From Acidobacteriota bacterium (GTDB taxonomy: Bacteria > Acidobacteriota > Terriglobia > Acidiferrales > UBA7541), in NCBI GenBank assembly GCA_016201285.1, contig JACQDE010000033.1, positions 1 to 64,000 of the forward strand: 64,000 nt of DNA. The letters are read 5' to 3'. The notes under the pieces are model-generated. The model had not been told where the DNA came from. It saw nothing but the letters and a program-made list of their open reading frames with translations, and ran no database searches. Positions 19,854-29,210 of the stretch are shown in pieces. Made by a program: the position numbers and the translations under genes. Positions within the stretch are counted from its first letter, which is position 1, and the number at the start of each line of letters is the position of its first letter.

Positions 19854-19882
19854 TGTATACCCTAAGTTCTGGTCATACGCAA
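19854..19882 (-). promoter_or_regulatory. predicted sigma70-type promoter for the HEPN pair
   Basis: On the minus strand, TTGCGT (19877-19882) and TATACA (19854-19859) are separated by 17 bp. Transcription would begin about 30 bp before the HEPN ATG at 19818. The pair therefore probably has its own promoter, independent of the diaphorase genes upstream. Confidence 0.5.
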
Positions 19883-19923
19883 GAACGGGGGACTCAGAAG
19901 CTCGATTTGGCTGCCACTGGCTA

Positions 19924-20095
19924 TCAGGCGAAGGCTGCTCTCACCTGCACCAGAGCCCAATCAATCTCTTCGCGCTCGATGATGAGCGGCGGGGCGAAGC
20001 GGATGACGGATTCGTGGGTTTCCTTCCACAGCACGCCGCGCTGCATCAAACGCTCGCAGAAGGGCCGCGCCGGCCCTGAAGGAGAGAAGCGCCGG
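19924..20095 (-). pseudogene. C-terminal fragment of ornithine aminotransferase (rocD-like)
   Basis: Reading the minus strand just after the glutamate-synthase-like stop, one frame gives ARPFCERLMQRGVLWKETHE and then SVIRFAPPLIIEREEIDWAL before a TGA at 19924-19926. This matches the C-terminal end of ornithine-oxo-acid aminotransferases (RFAPPL...EEIDWAL). Only about 50 codons remain, with no start or catalytic domain, so it is a remnant left by deletion or rearrangement. I recognise it by motif memory, not by a search. Confidence 0.75.
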
Positions 20096-20096
20096 G

Positions 20097-21716
20097 CTAG
20101 TGAATGTCAAAGACTTTTTCGGCTTCTTCGCGCAGGGAGTCGCTGAGCACGCGCTCGGATTCTTCGCGGTCGATGTCGCTGACCATCGGGAGGCCGCTGA
20201 TGCGCGCGGCTTCCGGGGTGAGTGCGGCGATGTCGTCGCGGCTGATATGCCTGGTGGCGAACTTGCGCGCGCCGGCCATGAGCTGACGCAGGCCCTGCGC
20301 GACGCGCTGGTAGTAGGTGTAGTAGCCGATGGCGCCGACGGGGAGCTTGTTGAAGCGGTCGCCGAGCATGTGGCGCAGTTCGGGGGCGGTGACGAAAACG
20401 TCGTCCACCGACAGGCCGTAGCGCTGGATGTAGATGGGCAGGTTCTGCTCGTTGATGCTCTTGCCGATGGTCTTGGCCACCATGGCCGCCGCCAGCGGGC
20501 CGCGCGCCCAGGCGATCAGCTTGACGTACGGGGCGCACAGGGCGAAGCCCTTAAACATCTGGTCTTCGAAGGTGAAGCCGCCGGCCAGCGCGATGGGCGG
20601 GATGTATTCGCCCTGCGCGGCAAGACGGTCGAGGTAGGTGCGCAGCAGCGAGTGCAACTCGATGCCGGGCACGCCCCACTCGTTCATCATGCGCCACGGG
20701 CTCATGCCCGTGCCGCCGCCGGCGGCGTCCACGGTGAGCAGGTCGAGATCAGCGAGCGAGGCGAACTTGACGGCGCGGGCGAGATCCACGGGGCGGTAGG
20801 CGCCGGTCTTCAGGGTGATGTACTTCGCGCCGGCCTTGCGGAGCTCGTCCACGCGGCGCAAGAAGCCTTCCTTGGTGACCATGCCGACGCGGGAGTGGCG
20901 CTCGAATTCGTGGAAGCTGCCGCGCTCGAAGGCCTCGATGACGCGCGGGTCGGTGGGATTGGGCAGCACGACGTAGCCGCGCTTTTGCAGTTCCTGGGCT
21001 TTCTTGAGGTCCTTGATCTTGACTTCGCCGCCGATGTCTTTCGCGCCCTGGCCCCACTTCAGCTCGACCGCCTTCACGCCGAGCTTCTTGATGGCGTACT
21101 CCTGCACGCCGAGGCGGGTGTCCTCGACGTTGGCCTGGATGAAGACTTCGCCGTAGCCGTCCATCTGCCAGTCGCGGAAGAGCTTTACGCGATCTTCGAG
21201 TTCGCCGCTGGAAATCACGCGGCCGTTGTCGAACTTCGAGCCCATATCCATGCCGACGACGTTTTCGCCGACGGCGATGGCTGTGCCGGTGATGGCCGCG
21301 CCGGCCGCGAGGCCGGGCCAATTATTTTTGGCGATGTTGGTGGAGCCCATGGCGGCGAGAGTGAAGGGAAGCTTGTAGCGGATGCCGGGGGCGTGGCCGA
21401 TAGTGGTCTCGAGGTCCACGTTGGGGAAGATGGCGCGGTCGCTGTCGGCCTCGATGCCCCACACGCCGGCGGCGCGGCCGAGAATGGTGAAGTGCGAGAG
21501 GTCCACCGGATAGTCCTTCTGCGAGGCGGTGGTGATCAGCCCGAACGGCTGCGGGTAGATCATCTCCGCGCCGCGATAGGCGGACTTGCCGATTTCGCAC
21601 ATGCCGATACAGCCGTCCACGCAGGTGGTGCACATCCCGCTGAACGGGCTGACGGAATCCTCGGTGCGATTCTTGGAAAGAGTTGCGGCTGACGAGTTCA
21701 GTCGGGAATAGGTCAT
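20097..21716 (-). CDS. FMN-binding glutamate synthase family protein (GltB-like FMN domain)
   Basis: This 539-residue protein corresponds to the central and FMN domains of glutamate synthase and lacks the glutaminase and GXGXG domains. The FMN-barrel motif LLTVDAAGGGTGMSPWRMMN is clear. The N-terminus has C29-x2-C32-x3-C36-x3-C40, suited to an Fe-S cluster, while the usual CxxNxCPxG cluster of glutamate synthases is not seen. It follows a NuoE/NuoF/HoxU-like module with AGGAGA overlapping the upstream stop, so it probably receives electrons from NAD(P)H through that module. Its product is uncertain. Confidence 0.85.
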   Translation of the reverse strand: MTYSRLNSSAATLSKNRTEDSVSPFSGMCTTCVDGCIGMCEIGKSAYRGAEMIYPQPFGLITTASQKDYPVDLSHFTILGRAAGVWGIEADSDRAIFPNVDLETTIGHAPGIRYKLPFTLAAMGSTNIAKNNWPGLAAGAAITGTAIAVGENVVGMDMGSKFDNGRVISSGELEDRVKLFRDWQMDGYGEVFIQANVEDTRLGVQEYAIKKLGVKAVELKWGQGAKDIGGEVKIKDLKKAQELQKRGYVVLPNPTDPRVIEAFERGSFHEFERHSRVGMVTKEGFLRRVDELRKAGAKYITLKTGAYRPVDLARAVKFASLADLDLLTVDAAGGGTGMSPWRMMNEWGVPGIELHSLLRTYLDRLAAQGEYIPPIALAGGFTFEDQMFKGFALCAPYVKLIAWARGPLAAAMVAKTIGKSINEQNLPIYIQRYGLSVDDVFVTAPELRHMLGDRFNKLPVGAIGYYTYYQRVAQGLRQLMAGARKFATRHISRDDIAALTPEAARISGLPMVSDIDREESERVLSDSLREEAEKVFDIH

Positions 21717-21717
21717 T

Positions 21718-22455
21718 TTATTTCTCCTGCTGCGCGGATTTTACCGTGGAAAGTTTCACCGGAACGTCACTCCGAAACGGGCCCCCGACCTCGCAGGCAT
21801 GGCACGGGTCGAGGAAACACATGGCGTCGTCATAGCTTTGGAAGCAGACGGTGGAGAAATTAAGGCAGCCGTTGCAGAGCGTGGATTCGGCGCTCGAGCC
21901 GTGGCAGCGCAGCTCGCACACCGGGCAGACGTAGAGGCAAGCTCCGCACTGTCGGCAGAGCGGGCTGGTGATGTCGAACGGGCGCGAGACACGTCGCTTG
22001 GCGCCGCGGCCGGCGAAGCCGATGGCTCCGGCCATCATCTGTTCTTCGCACATGCGCACGCACAGGCCACACTGGATGCAGTTATCGAATTTCGGCGCGA
22101 GCCGCTCCTGCCTCATGCCGTACTTGCTGGCGAGGTCCTGAATGGTTTTCGATTGCGGGCAGGTGGCGACATACATTTCGAGGAGCAGGCGGCGGGCTTT
22201 TTCGACTTTGGCGGAGTGCGTCTGCACCACCAAGCCGTCTTCGGCCGGCAGCGTGCACGCGCTGAGCATCTTCGTGCGGCCGTTGCCGTTGCTGTTGCTC
22301 ACCTCGACCACGCACAGGCGGCACGCGCCGTAGGGTGTGAGACCGTCATCGTGGCAGAGCGTGGGGATGTGAATGCCGAGGAAGCGCGCGGCGTCGAGGA
22401 CGGAGGCGCCGCGTTCGACTTCAACCGAGATGCCGTTGATTTTTAGAGTGGGCAT
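21718..22455 (-). CDS. HoxU/NuoG-N-like iron-sulfur protein
   Basis: This 245-residue protein starts at ATG 22455, with GGAG 7 bp upstream. Its N-terminus is a [2Fe-2S] ferredoxin fold (CHDDGLTPYGACRLCVVEV, then a Cys at SACTLP). Next comes FDNCIQCGLCVRMCEEQM and CRQCGACLYVCPVC, two [4Fe-4S]-type motifs, and more cysteines to the end. This is the layout of HoxU and of the N-terminal part of NuoG: an electron wire between a NuoF-type flavoprotein and a partner oxidoreductase. It lies between nuoF and the GltB-like gene. Confidence 0.88.
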   Translation of the reverse strand: MPTLKINGISVEVERGASVLDAARFLGIHIPTLCHDDGLTPYGACRLCVVEVSNSNGNGRTKMLSACTLPAEDGLVVQTHSAKVEKARRLLLEMYVATCPQSKTIQDLASKYGMRQERLAPKFDNCIQCGLCVRMCEEQMMAGAIGFAGRGAKRRVSRPFDITSPLCRQCGACLYVCPVCELRCHGSSAESTLCNGCLNFSTVCFQSYDDAMCFLDPCHACEVGGPFRSDVPVKLSTVKSAQQEK

Positions 22456-22497
22456 CGTTTGACTCCGCATTCATGGGCACGATGTATCGTGCCGCTC

Positions 22498-22563
22498 GGG
22501 CGACCTGCCGGTCGCCCCTACAGAACCACGTTCCAATCGGGCGACCTGCCGGTCGCCCCTACA
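22498..22563. repeat. two copies of a 25-bp CTACA-tailed hairpin
   Basis: GGGCGACCTGCCGGTCGCCC followed by CTACA occurs at 22498-22522 and again at 22539-22563, in the spacer between the NuoF-like and HoxU-like genes. It belongs to the same hairpin-plus-CTACA class as the repeats at 4575, 13759, 44102 and 44147. Confidence 0.75.
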
Positions 22564-22565
22564 AC

Positions 22566-24419
22566 CTAACTGACCAGTACGGCCTTGGGCTGGCAGACTT
22601 CCAGGCACGCGCCGCACTTGATGCACTTGCCCTCGTCAATCTCGTGGACTTTCTTCTTTTCGCCGAGGATGGCCTCGGTGGCGCAGACCTGCACGCAGGC
22701 GTGGCAGCCGTCGCAAACCGCCGGCTCGATGCTGTACACAATCAATTCCTTGCAAACTTTCGCGGGGCAGCGGTGCTCGCGGATGTGCGCGAGATATTCG
22801 TCTTTGAAATAGCGCAACGTGGTGAGCACGGGATTGGCGGCGGTCTGCCCGAGGCCGCAGAGTGAGGTTTCTTTCATCACCCAGCCGAGGTCGTCCAGCA
22901 GTGCGAGGTCTTCCTCTTTGCCCTTGCCGGCGCAGATGCGGTCGAGGATTTCGCGCAGGCGCTGCGTGCCCTCGCGACAGGGGAAGCATTTGCCGCAGGA
23001 CTCTTCTTCGAGGAACTCCATGAAGTAGCGGGCCACGTCCACCATGCAGGTGGACTCGTCCATCACCACCATGCCGCCGGAACCCATCATCGAGCCGGCC
23101 TTGGTGAGCTCCTCGTAGTCAATGGGGAGATCGATGAGGCTCGAAGGGATGCAGCCGCCGGATGGGCCGCCGATCTGGACGGCCTTGAGCTGGCGGCCCT
23201 TGGGGATGCCTCCGCCGATGGTGTAGATCATCTCGCGCAGCGTGATGCCCATGGGGACTTCGACGAGGCCGGTGTTGTTGATCTTGCCGACGAGTGAGAA
23301 GACCATGGTGCCCTTGCTGCGCTCGGTGCCGATCCCGGCGTACCAGTCGGCGCCACGATTGATGATGTGCGGCACGCTGGCCCACGTCTTCACGTTGTTG
23401 ATGATCGTCGGCTTGCCCCACAGCCCGCTCTGGACGGGGAAGGGAGGCCGCGGGCGCGGCTCGCCGACGCGGCCTTCGATGCTGGCGATGAGAGCAGTTT
23501 CCTCGCCGCACACAAAGGCGCCGGCGCCCTGGACGACCTTGATGCGGAACTTGAAGCCGGTGCCGAGGATGTTTTCGCCGAGCAGGCCGATTTCTTCCGC
23601 CTGGCGCAAGGCCACGCGCAAGTGTTCGACGGCCAGCGGATATTCCGCGCGGACATAGACAAAGCCGGTGCTCGCGCCCAGCGCACAGGCGCCGATGATC
23701 ATGCCCTCGATGATGCTGTGCGGGTTGCCTTCGAGCAGCGAGCGGTCCATGAACGCGCCCGGGTCGCCCTCGTCCGCGTTGCAGATGATGAACTTCGGCG
23801 TGGCCGGATTCGCGCGGAGGGCTTCCCATTTGACGCCGGTGGGAAAACCTGCGCCACCGCGGCCGCGCAGGCCGGATTTCTTAATTTCCTCGACGATGGT
23901 TTCACCAGGAATTCCGCCGAGCACCCTGGCCAGCGCCTTGTAGCCGCCCACGCGCAGGTAGTCTTCAATTTGCCGGGGATCGATGCGGCCGTTGTTGCCG
24001 AAGAGTACGCGCTGCTGGCGCGCGTAGAAGGGCACATCGTTCTCGTGGAGCACGCGCTCGCCGGTTTGGGGGTCCTGGTAAAGGAGTTTTTCCACGGGCT
24101 TGCGGCCGTTCGTGGCGCTGGCGACGATGGCCGCCGCATCGCGGGGGGTGACGCGGTTGTAAAAGATGCCGTCCGGCCAGACGATCATCACCGGGCCCTT
24201 TTCGCAGAAGCCGTGGCACCCGGTGCTCTTGACGTCAATGGTTTGGGCAAGGCCCAGTTTTTCGAGATTCTGTTTGAGCCCGGCAATCACGTCGTGCGCG
24301 CCGCTGGCGGTGCAGCCGCTGCCGGCGCAAACGGTCAGGCAGGGCCGGTTGACATCGCGGCTTTGGAGGCAGACCTCGCGCAACTGCTCCAGATCAGGAA
24401 TGGACTCGAGCTTCGGCAT
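22566..24419 (-). CDS. nuoF: NADH dehydrogenase NuoF-like subunit with extra ferredoxin domain
   Basis: This 617-residue flavoprotein has a thioredoxin-like [2Fe-2S] N-terminal domain (LTVCAGSGCTASGAHDV), the NADH/FMN core (GLRGRGGAGFPTGVKW and NADEGDPGAFMDR), a SLBB region, the [4Fe-4S] motif ESCGKCFPCREGTQRL, and a C-terminal 2x[4Fe-4S] ferredoxin (CDGCHACVQVC and CIKCGACLEVC). This arrangement is known in HydB/HndC/formate-dehydrogenase diaphorase subunits rather than in plain complex I NuoF. It accepts hydride from NAD(P)H. Its start overlaps the nuoE end by 26 bp. Confidence 0.92.
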   Translation of the reverse strand: MPKLESIPDLEQLREVCLQSRDVNRPCLTVCAGSGCTASGAHDVIAGLKQNLEKLGLAQTIDVKSTGCHGFCEKGPVMIVWPDGIFYNRVTPRDAAAIVASATNGRKPVEKLLYQDPQTGERVLHENDVPFYARQQRVLFGNNGRIDPRQIEDYLRVGGYKALARVLGGIPGETIVEEIKKSGLRGRGGAGFPTGVKWEALRANPATPKFIICNADEGDPGAFMDRSLLEGNPHSIIEGMIIGACALGASTGFVYVRAEYPLAVEHLRVALRQAEEIGLLGENILGTGFKFRIKVVQGAGAFVCGEETALIASIEGRVGEPRPRPPFPVQSGLWGKPTIINNVKTWASVPHIINRGADWYAGIGTERSKGTMVFSLVGKINNTGLVEVPMGITLREMIYTIGGGIPKGRQLKAVQIGGPSGGCIPSSLIDLPIDYEELTKAGSMMGSGGMVVMDESTCMVDVARYFMEFLEEESCGKCFPCREGTQRLREILDRICAGKGKEEDLALLDDLGWVMKETSLCGLGQTAANPVLTTLRYFKDEYLAHIREHRCPAKVCKELIVYSIEPAVCDGCHACVQVCATEAILGEKKKVHEIDEGKCIKCGACLEVCQPKAVLVS

Positions 24420-24921
24420 CGTCCACCTCGTCCGCCTCGCCGGCCGGACGATCCTCCTTGCTCCGGTACTTCTTCAACATCCCGCGCACTTTGGCCTGCG
24501 TCATGTTGGGATGGGTGTTGTTGTCCACGCGCACCACCGGGGCCAGCCCGCAGCAACCCACGCAACGCACCGAGCGCACCGTGAACTGCATGTCCTGCGT
24601 GGTGCCGGGCGTGCCCAGCTTGAGGTCGCGCAACATGCGGTCCAGCACCCGCGGCGCGCCGCGGACGTGGCAGGCGGTCCCCAGGCACACCTGCACCACG
24701 TGCTTGCCCACCGGCACCAGGCTGAAGCAGCTATAGAACGTGGCCACCTGATAGACGTCCGTCAGGGAGACGCTCAGCTTGCTGGCGATGCGTCGCAGGG
24801 CAAACTCCGGCAGGTAACAGTACTGCGTCTGGACTTCCTGGAGCAGAGGGATCAGGCTTTCGCGGGTTTCTTCAAAGTCGGCAAGTAGGGCTTCGAGCTG
24901 TACGGGCTCGAAATCGGTCAT
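24394..24921 (-). CDS. nuoE: NuoE-like thioredoxin-fold [2Fe-2S] subunit
   Basis: This is the first gene of the diaphorase group. The product (175 residues from ATG 24921, or 185 from GTG 24951) has the helical N-terminal NuoE domain (YCYLPEFALRRIASKL) and the four cluster cysteines in CLGTACHVRGAP and CVGCCGLAPVV. It pairs with NuoF to oxidise or reduce NAD(P)H. It overlaps the next gene by 26 bp. The start is undecided because neither site has a strong ribosome-binding site. Confidence 0.9.
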   Translation of the reverse strand: MTDFEPVQLEALLADFEETRESLIPLLQEVQTQYCYLPEFALRRIASKLSVSLTDVYQVATFYSCFSLVPVGKHVVQVCLGTACHVRGAPRVLDRMLRDLKLGTPGTTQDMQFTVRSVRCVGCCGLAPVVRVDNNTHPNMTQAKVRGMLKKYRSKEDRPAGEADEVDDAEARVHS

Positions 24922-24951
24922 GGAAACATAGGTCGTTGGCGCCACAGACAC

Positions 24952-26018
24952 ACCTGCTCGCGGGCGGCGGTTAGACGGCGTACACCATTAGAGGAGCAAA
25001 CCAGCAGCCAAATCGAGGCCTGTCTGGGCACCCCTTTTGGCTGCATAAGTTGTTGATTCTGCGTGCCGTGTGATGCAGCGTGGGTAAACCCGCAGCGCCA
25101 ATTCCCACAAATCGGGGCGAATGGCTCTCGATACATTGCGCGAGTTGCCCTCCGGACCGGCACATATCTGGATTGCTGCTCCAGATTGTGAGCGTTTAAT
25201 CGAGGTTTCGGCGGATGCGGGAAAGTGCAAAATCGAAAAGCGAAATGCGAAAGGCGGGAGGACAAGTATTCGACATCGTGCCGGAAAGGCCCTTCGGCAA
25301 GCTCGGGACAAGCTGAAGCCTGTCCCACGACGGCGCGGCCGGGCGCCCTTAGGCAGGGGAAAAGAACCGGCAGGATGCCGGCGCTACGCGGGGCTCGACG
25401 CCAGATTTTTCCTGGGGCGGGGCGGAGGTTGGAGGTTCGAAGTTCGAAAGGCGAAAGAACGGAATTGGAAATTGGAAATTTGAAATTTGAAAAGGGGAAA
25501 ACGGGAAACACCCCAAGTATCGAGAGACGTGCTGGACAGGCTGTCCCGAGGGGTCGGGAGCCTGTCCCACGACAGCGGATCCAGCCGCCCCTTCAACCCG
25601 ATTTGAAGTGGGCAAGTATCAAGCAATGCGCCGGACAGGCTGGTCCCGAAGCCTCGGGAGCCTGTCCTACGACGGCGCGACCGGGCGGGGGGAAAGCTTA
25701 TCGCCAAGCGTGTGGCGCCGAGCTGGACAGGCTAAAAGCCTGTCCTACGACTGCGCGTCCAAGCGGGGGGAAAGCTTGTCGCCAAGTATGTGGCGCCGAG
25801 CTGGACAGGCTAAGAGCCTGTCCTACGACTGCGCGTCCAAGCGGGGGGAAAGCTTGTCGCCAAGTATGCGGCGCCGAGCTGGACAGGCTAAAAGCCTATC
25901 CTACGACTGCGCGTCCAAGCGGGGGGAAAGCTTATCGCCAAGCGTGTGGCGCCGAGCTGGACAGGCTAAAAGCCTGTCCTACAACTGCGCGTCCGAGCGG
26001 GGGGAAGCAGGAAGACTT
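24952..26018. repeat. long repeat-rich spacer upstream of the JAMM gene
   Basis: I find no credible gene in this 1.07-kb stretch. Bases 24960-25210 are unassigned sequence of more ordinary composition. Bases 25210-25500 include purine-rich tracts and hairpin pieces. From about 25528 several GGACAGGCT...AGCCTGTCC hairpins occur, culminating in the 78-bp tandem array. Open frames across it (25225-26166, and the start of 25608-26444) are artefacts of the 78-bp period. Confidence 0.75.
25721..26015. repeat. 78-bp tandem repeat array with a GGACAGGCT hairpin
   Basis: Four copies begin at 25721, 25799, 25877 and 25955, exactly 78 bp apart, with a longer diverged copy before them at about 25630. 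Each has the hairpin GGACAGGCT-AAA-AGCCTGTCC followed by CTACGACTGCGCGTCC and GGGGGGAAAGCTTRTCGCCA. Because the units are near-identical throughout, this is not a CRISPR array. Confidence 0.85.
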
Positions 26019-26444
26019 ATGGATTGTCTGGTGGGGCGTACTACACTTCGGACCATGGCGGGAGAGGTGCGGATCCGGAAAAAGATTTTGGAGCGGATGG
26101 CTGAGGAGGCGAGTCGCACGCCCAAGCAGGAATGTTGCGGGCTGCTGGCGGGGCGTGAAGGCGTGATCAGCGAAATCTTTCCGGCGACGAACGCGCTGTG
26201 GAGTGCGACGGAATTCGAAATTGCGCCGCAGGAACTTTTCCGAATTTTCCGCGCGATACGGGACGCCGGGCTCGAGCACATGGGCATCTACCATTCCCAT
26301 CCCGGCGGCCCGGCGGCGCCGTCGGCGAGGGACATCGAGCGGGCGTTCTATCCGGAGGCGGCGTATTTCGTGATTTCGGTGGAGGCGAAGGCGTTTGAGA
26401 TTCGGGAAGGAAGAGTAGAGGAGTTGCAGATCAGGATGGTGTGA
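26019..26444 (+). CDS. JAMM/MPN+ metalloprotease (Mov34 family)
   Basis: The product is a stand-alone JAMM-domain protein: ECCGLLAG supplies the glutamate, and HSHPGGPAAPSARDIE gives the zinc motif HxHx(7)SxxD. Prokaryotic members remove ubiquitin-like or sulfur-carrier proteins (Mec/CysO type) or act as desampylases. The start is either ATG 26019 (141 residues, AGGAAG 5 bp upstream) or ATG 26055 (129 residues, MAGEVRIRKKILERM, closer to family length). No ThiS/MoaD-like partner or E1 enzyme lies beside it, so the substrate is unknown. Confidence 0.85.
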   Translation: MDCLVGRTTLRTMAGEVRIRKKILERMAEEASRTPKQECCGLLAGREGVISEIFPATNALWSATEFEIAPQELFRIFRAIRDAGLEHMGIYHSHPGGPAAPSARDIERAFYPEAAYFVISVEAKAFEIREGRVEELQIRMV

Positions 26445-26565
26445 GGAGAGGCGGAACTTCGAAAAGAGAAAAGCGGGCGGACACATAGGTCCGCCCCTAC
26501 GAAAGTGCAGAGCGGCGGCGTTCCCGACCAAAACCGTCGGGACGCAGAAAACGCGAAAGCCGCCG

Positions 26566-27696
26566 CTACAGTTTTCCGTTCAGAACGGATTGGTACACGG
26601 CGCGGACTTTTTCCGCGGTCTGCTGCCAGGAGTATTTGCGCACTTGCGCGTGCCCGCGGGCAATCAACTGCGTGCGCAGGTCCTCGTCAGTGAGGATCTG
26701 GCGGATGCCGCGCGCGATGTCGAAGACATTTTCCGGGTTCACCAGCAGCGCGGCGTCGTCGAACACTTCCGGCAGGGACGACACGTTGGAGGTGAGCACC
26801 GGCGTGCCGTGGGCCATGGCTTCGAGCGGCGGCAGCCCGAAGCCTTCGTAGAGGGAAGGGAAGAGGAAGGCGCGCGCACGGGCGTAGAAGACGCGCAGCA
26901 CCGGCAGCGGCACGAAGCCGAGGAAGCGCACGTCTTCGCGGACGCGGGTGCGCACCACCGCCCGCCGCAGGTCGGGGTGTTTGGTCAGCTCGTCGCCGAT
27001 CACCAGCAGCTTGAGCTGCGCCAACTGCGGATGGTCGCGCAGCTCGGCCTTGGCCACGGCGAAGGCCTCGATCAGCCGCGGCAGATTTTTCTGCGGCTTG
27101 ATATTGCCGGCGTAGAGCACGAACGGCGAGTTCACCGCGTGGCGTTCGAGGATGCGGTCGGCATCGGCCGGCAGCGGGTCGCGGGTGAAGCGCTCGTCCA
27201 CGGCGTTGTAAATCACTTCGATGCGCGCTTCCGGGACGTCGAACGTCCGCGCCAGCTCGCGCTTGGACGAATAGGAAACGGTCAGGATGCGCCGCGCCCG
27301 GGAAAACAGCCGCCGCGCCAGGTGGATTCTCATCGCGTGCCGCAGCCCCCGGTGCTCCCGCGCGATCAGGATGGTGGTCAGGTCGTGCACCGTCACCACC
27401 ATCGGGCAGGGAATCACCGTCAGCGGCTGGAACCACGGCAGGTGCAGCAGGTCCACGCGCCGCTTGCGCAGCATCAGCGGCATGCGGAAGTGGCAGCGCA
27501 GGCTGCCGCGTTCCGCGCCGCAGTCGAGCAACTCGAAATTCGCCGGCAGGGGGTCGAGTTCGTCCAGGTGTTTTTGCTGGCCGATCAGGAGGTAGTGCGT
27601 GGATTGATCCAGCCGGGCGAACTGGTTGACGATGTTGCGGATGTACGTTCCGATGCCGAAGTCGCCTGCGCGCCGGATATCAATGGCGATCTTCAT
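26566..27696 (-). CDS. GT4-type glycosyltransferase
   Basis: This 376-residue protein is a GT-B family 4 glycosyltransferase. The N-terminal donor-independent half has GIGTYIRNIVNQFARL and VHDLTTIL. The C-terminal half has YAGNIKPQKNLPRLIEAFA and the E-x7-E region SLYEGFGLPPLEAMAHGTPV with GTPVLTSNVSSLPEV, which binds the nucleotide sugar. The acceptor cannot be told from sequence. It starts 12 bp after glyA and is probably cotranscribed with it; the spacer at its 3' end carries hairpin repeats. Confidence 0.9.
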   Translation of the reverse strand: MKIAIDIRRAGDFGIGTYIRNIVNQFARLDQSTHYLLIGQQKHLDELDPLPANFELLDCGAERGSLRCHFRMPLMLRKRRVDLLHLPWFQPLTVIPCPMVVTVHDLTTILIAREHRGLRHAMRIHLARRLFSRARRILTVSYSSKRELARTFDVPEARIEVIYNAVDERFTRDPLPADADRILERHAVNSPFVLYAGNIKPQKNLPRLIEAFAVAKAELRDHPQLAQLKLLVIGDELTKHPDLRRAVVRTRVREDVRFLGFVPLPVLRVFYARARAFLFPSLYEGFGLPPLEAMAHGTPVLTSNVSSLPEVFDDAALLVNPENVFDIARGIRQILTDEDLRTQLIARGHAQVRKYSWQQTAEKVRAVYQSVLNGKL

Positions 27697-27708
27697 CGCG
27701 GGCCGGGG

Positions 27709-29031
<1,323 letters not shown>

Positions 29032-29210
29032 TGGCTGTCCAAGAGAAAATCAGAAATCAGAAGTCAGAAATCAGAAACAGAACACAAAAACCAGAAAACC
29101 AAAAACAGAAAACCGAAACCGAAAACAGGAAACCGAAACCAAAAACAGAAAACCGGAAACAGAAAACCGAAACCAGAAACAGAAAACCGGAAACAGAAAA
29201 CAGAATCTCG
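29032..29210. repeat. A-rich CAGAAAACC repeat tract between rpiB and glyA
   Basis: The spacer is almost wholly low-complexity on the plus strand: CAGAAATCAGAAGTCAG copies, then variants of AGAAAACCGAAACC. No gene is seen. Similar CAGAAATCAG copies occur at 13530, 17680, 31430 and 49340. Confidence 0.65.

Noticed and set aside
25721-26015. Possible CRISPR array or coding repeat protein
   Set aside because: Units of 78 bp are near-identical throughout. The open frames result from 78 being a multiple of three and have no start signals.
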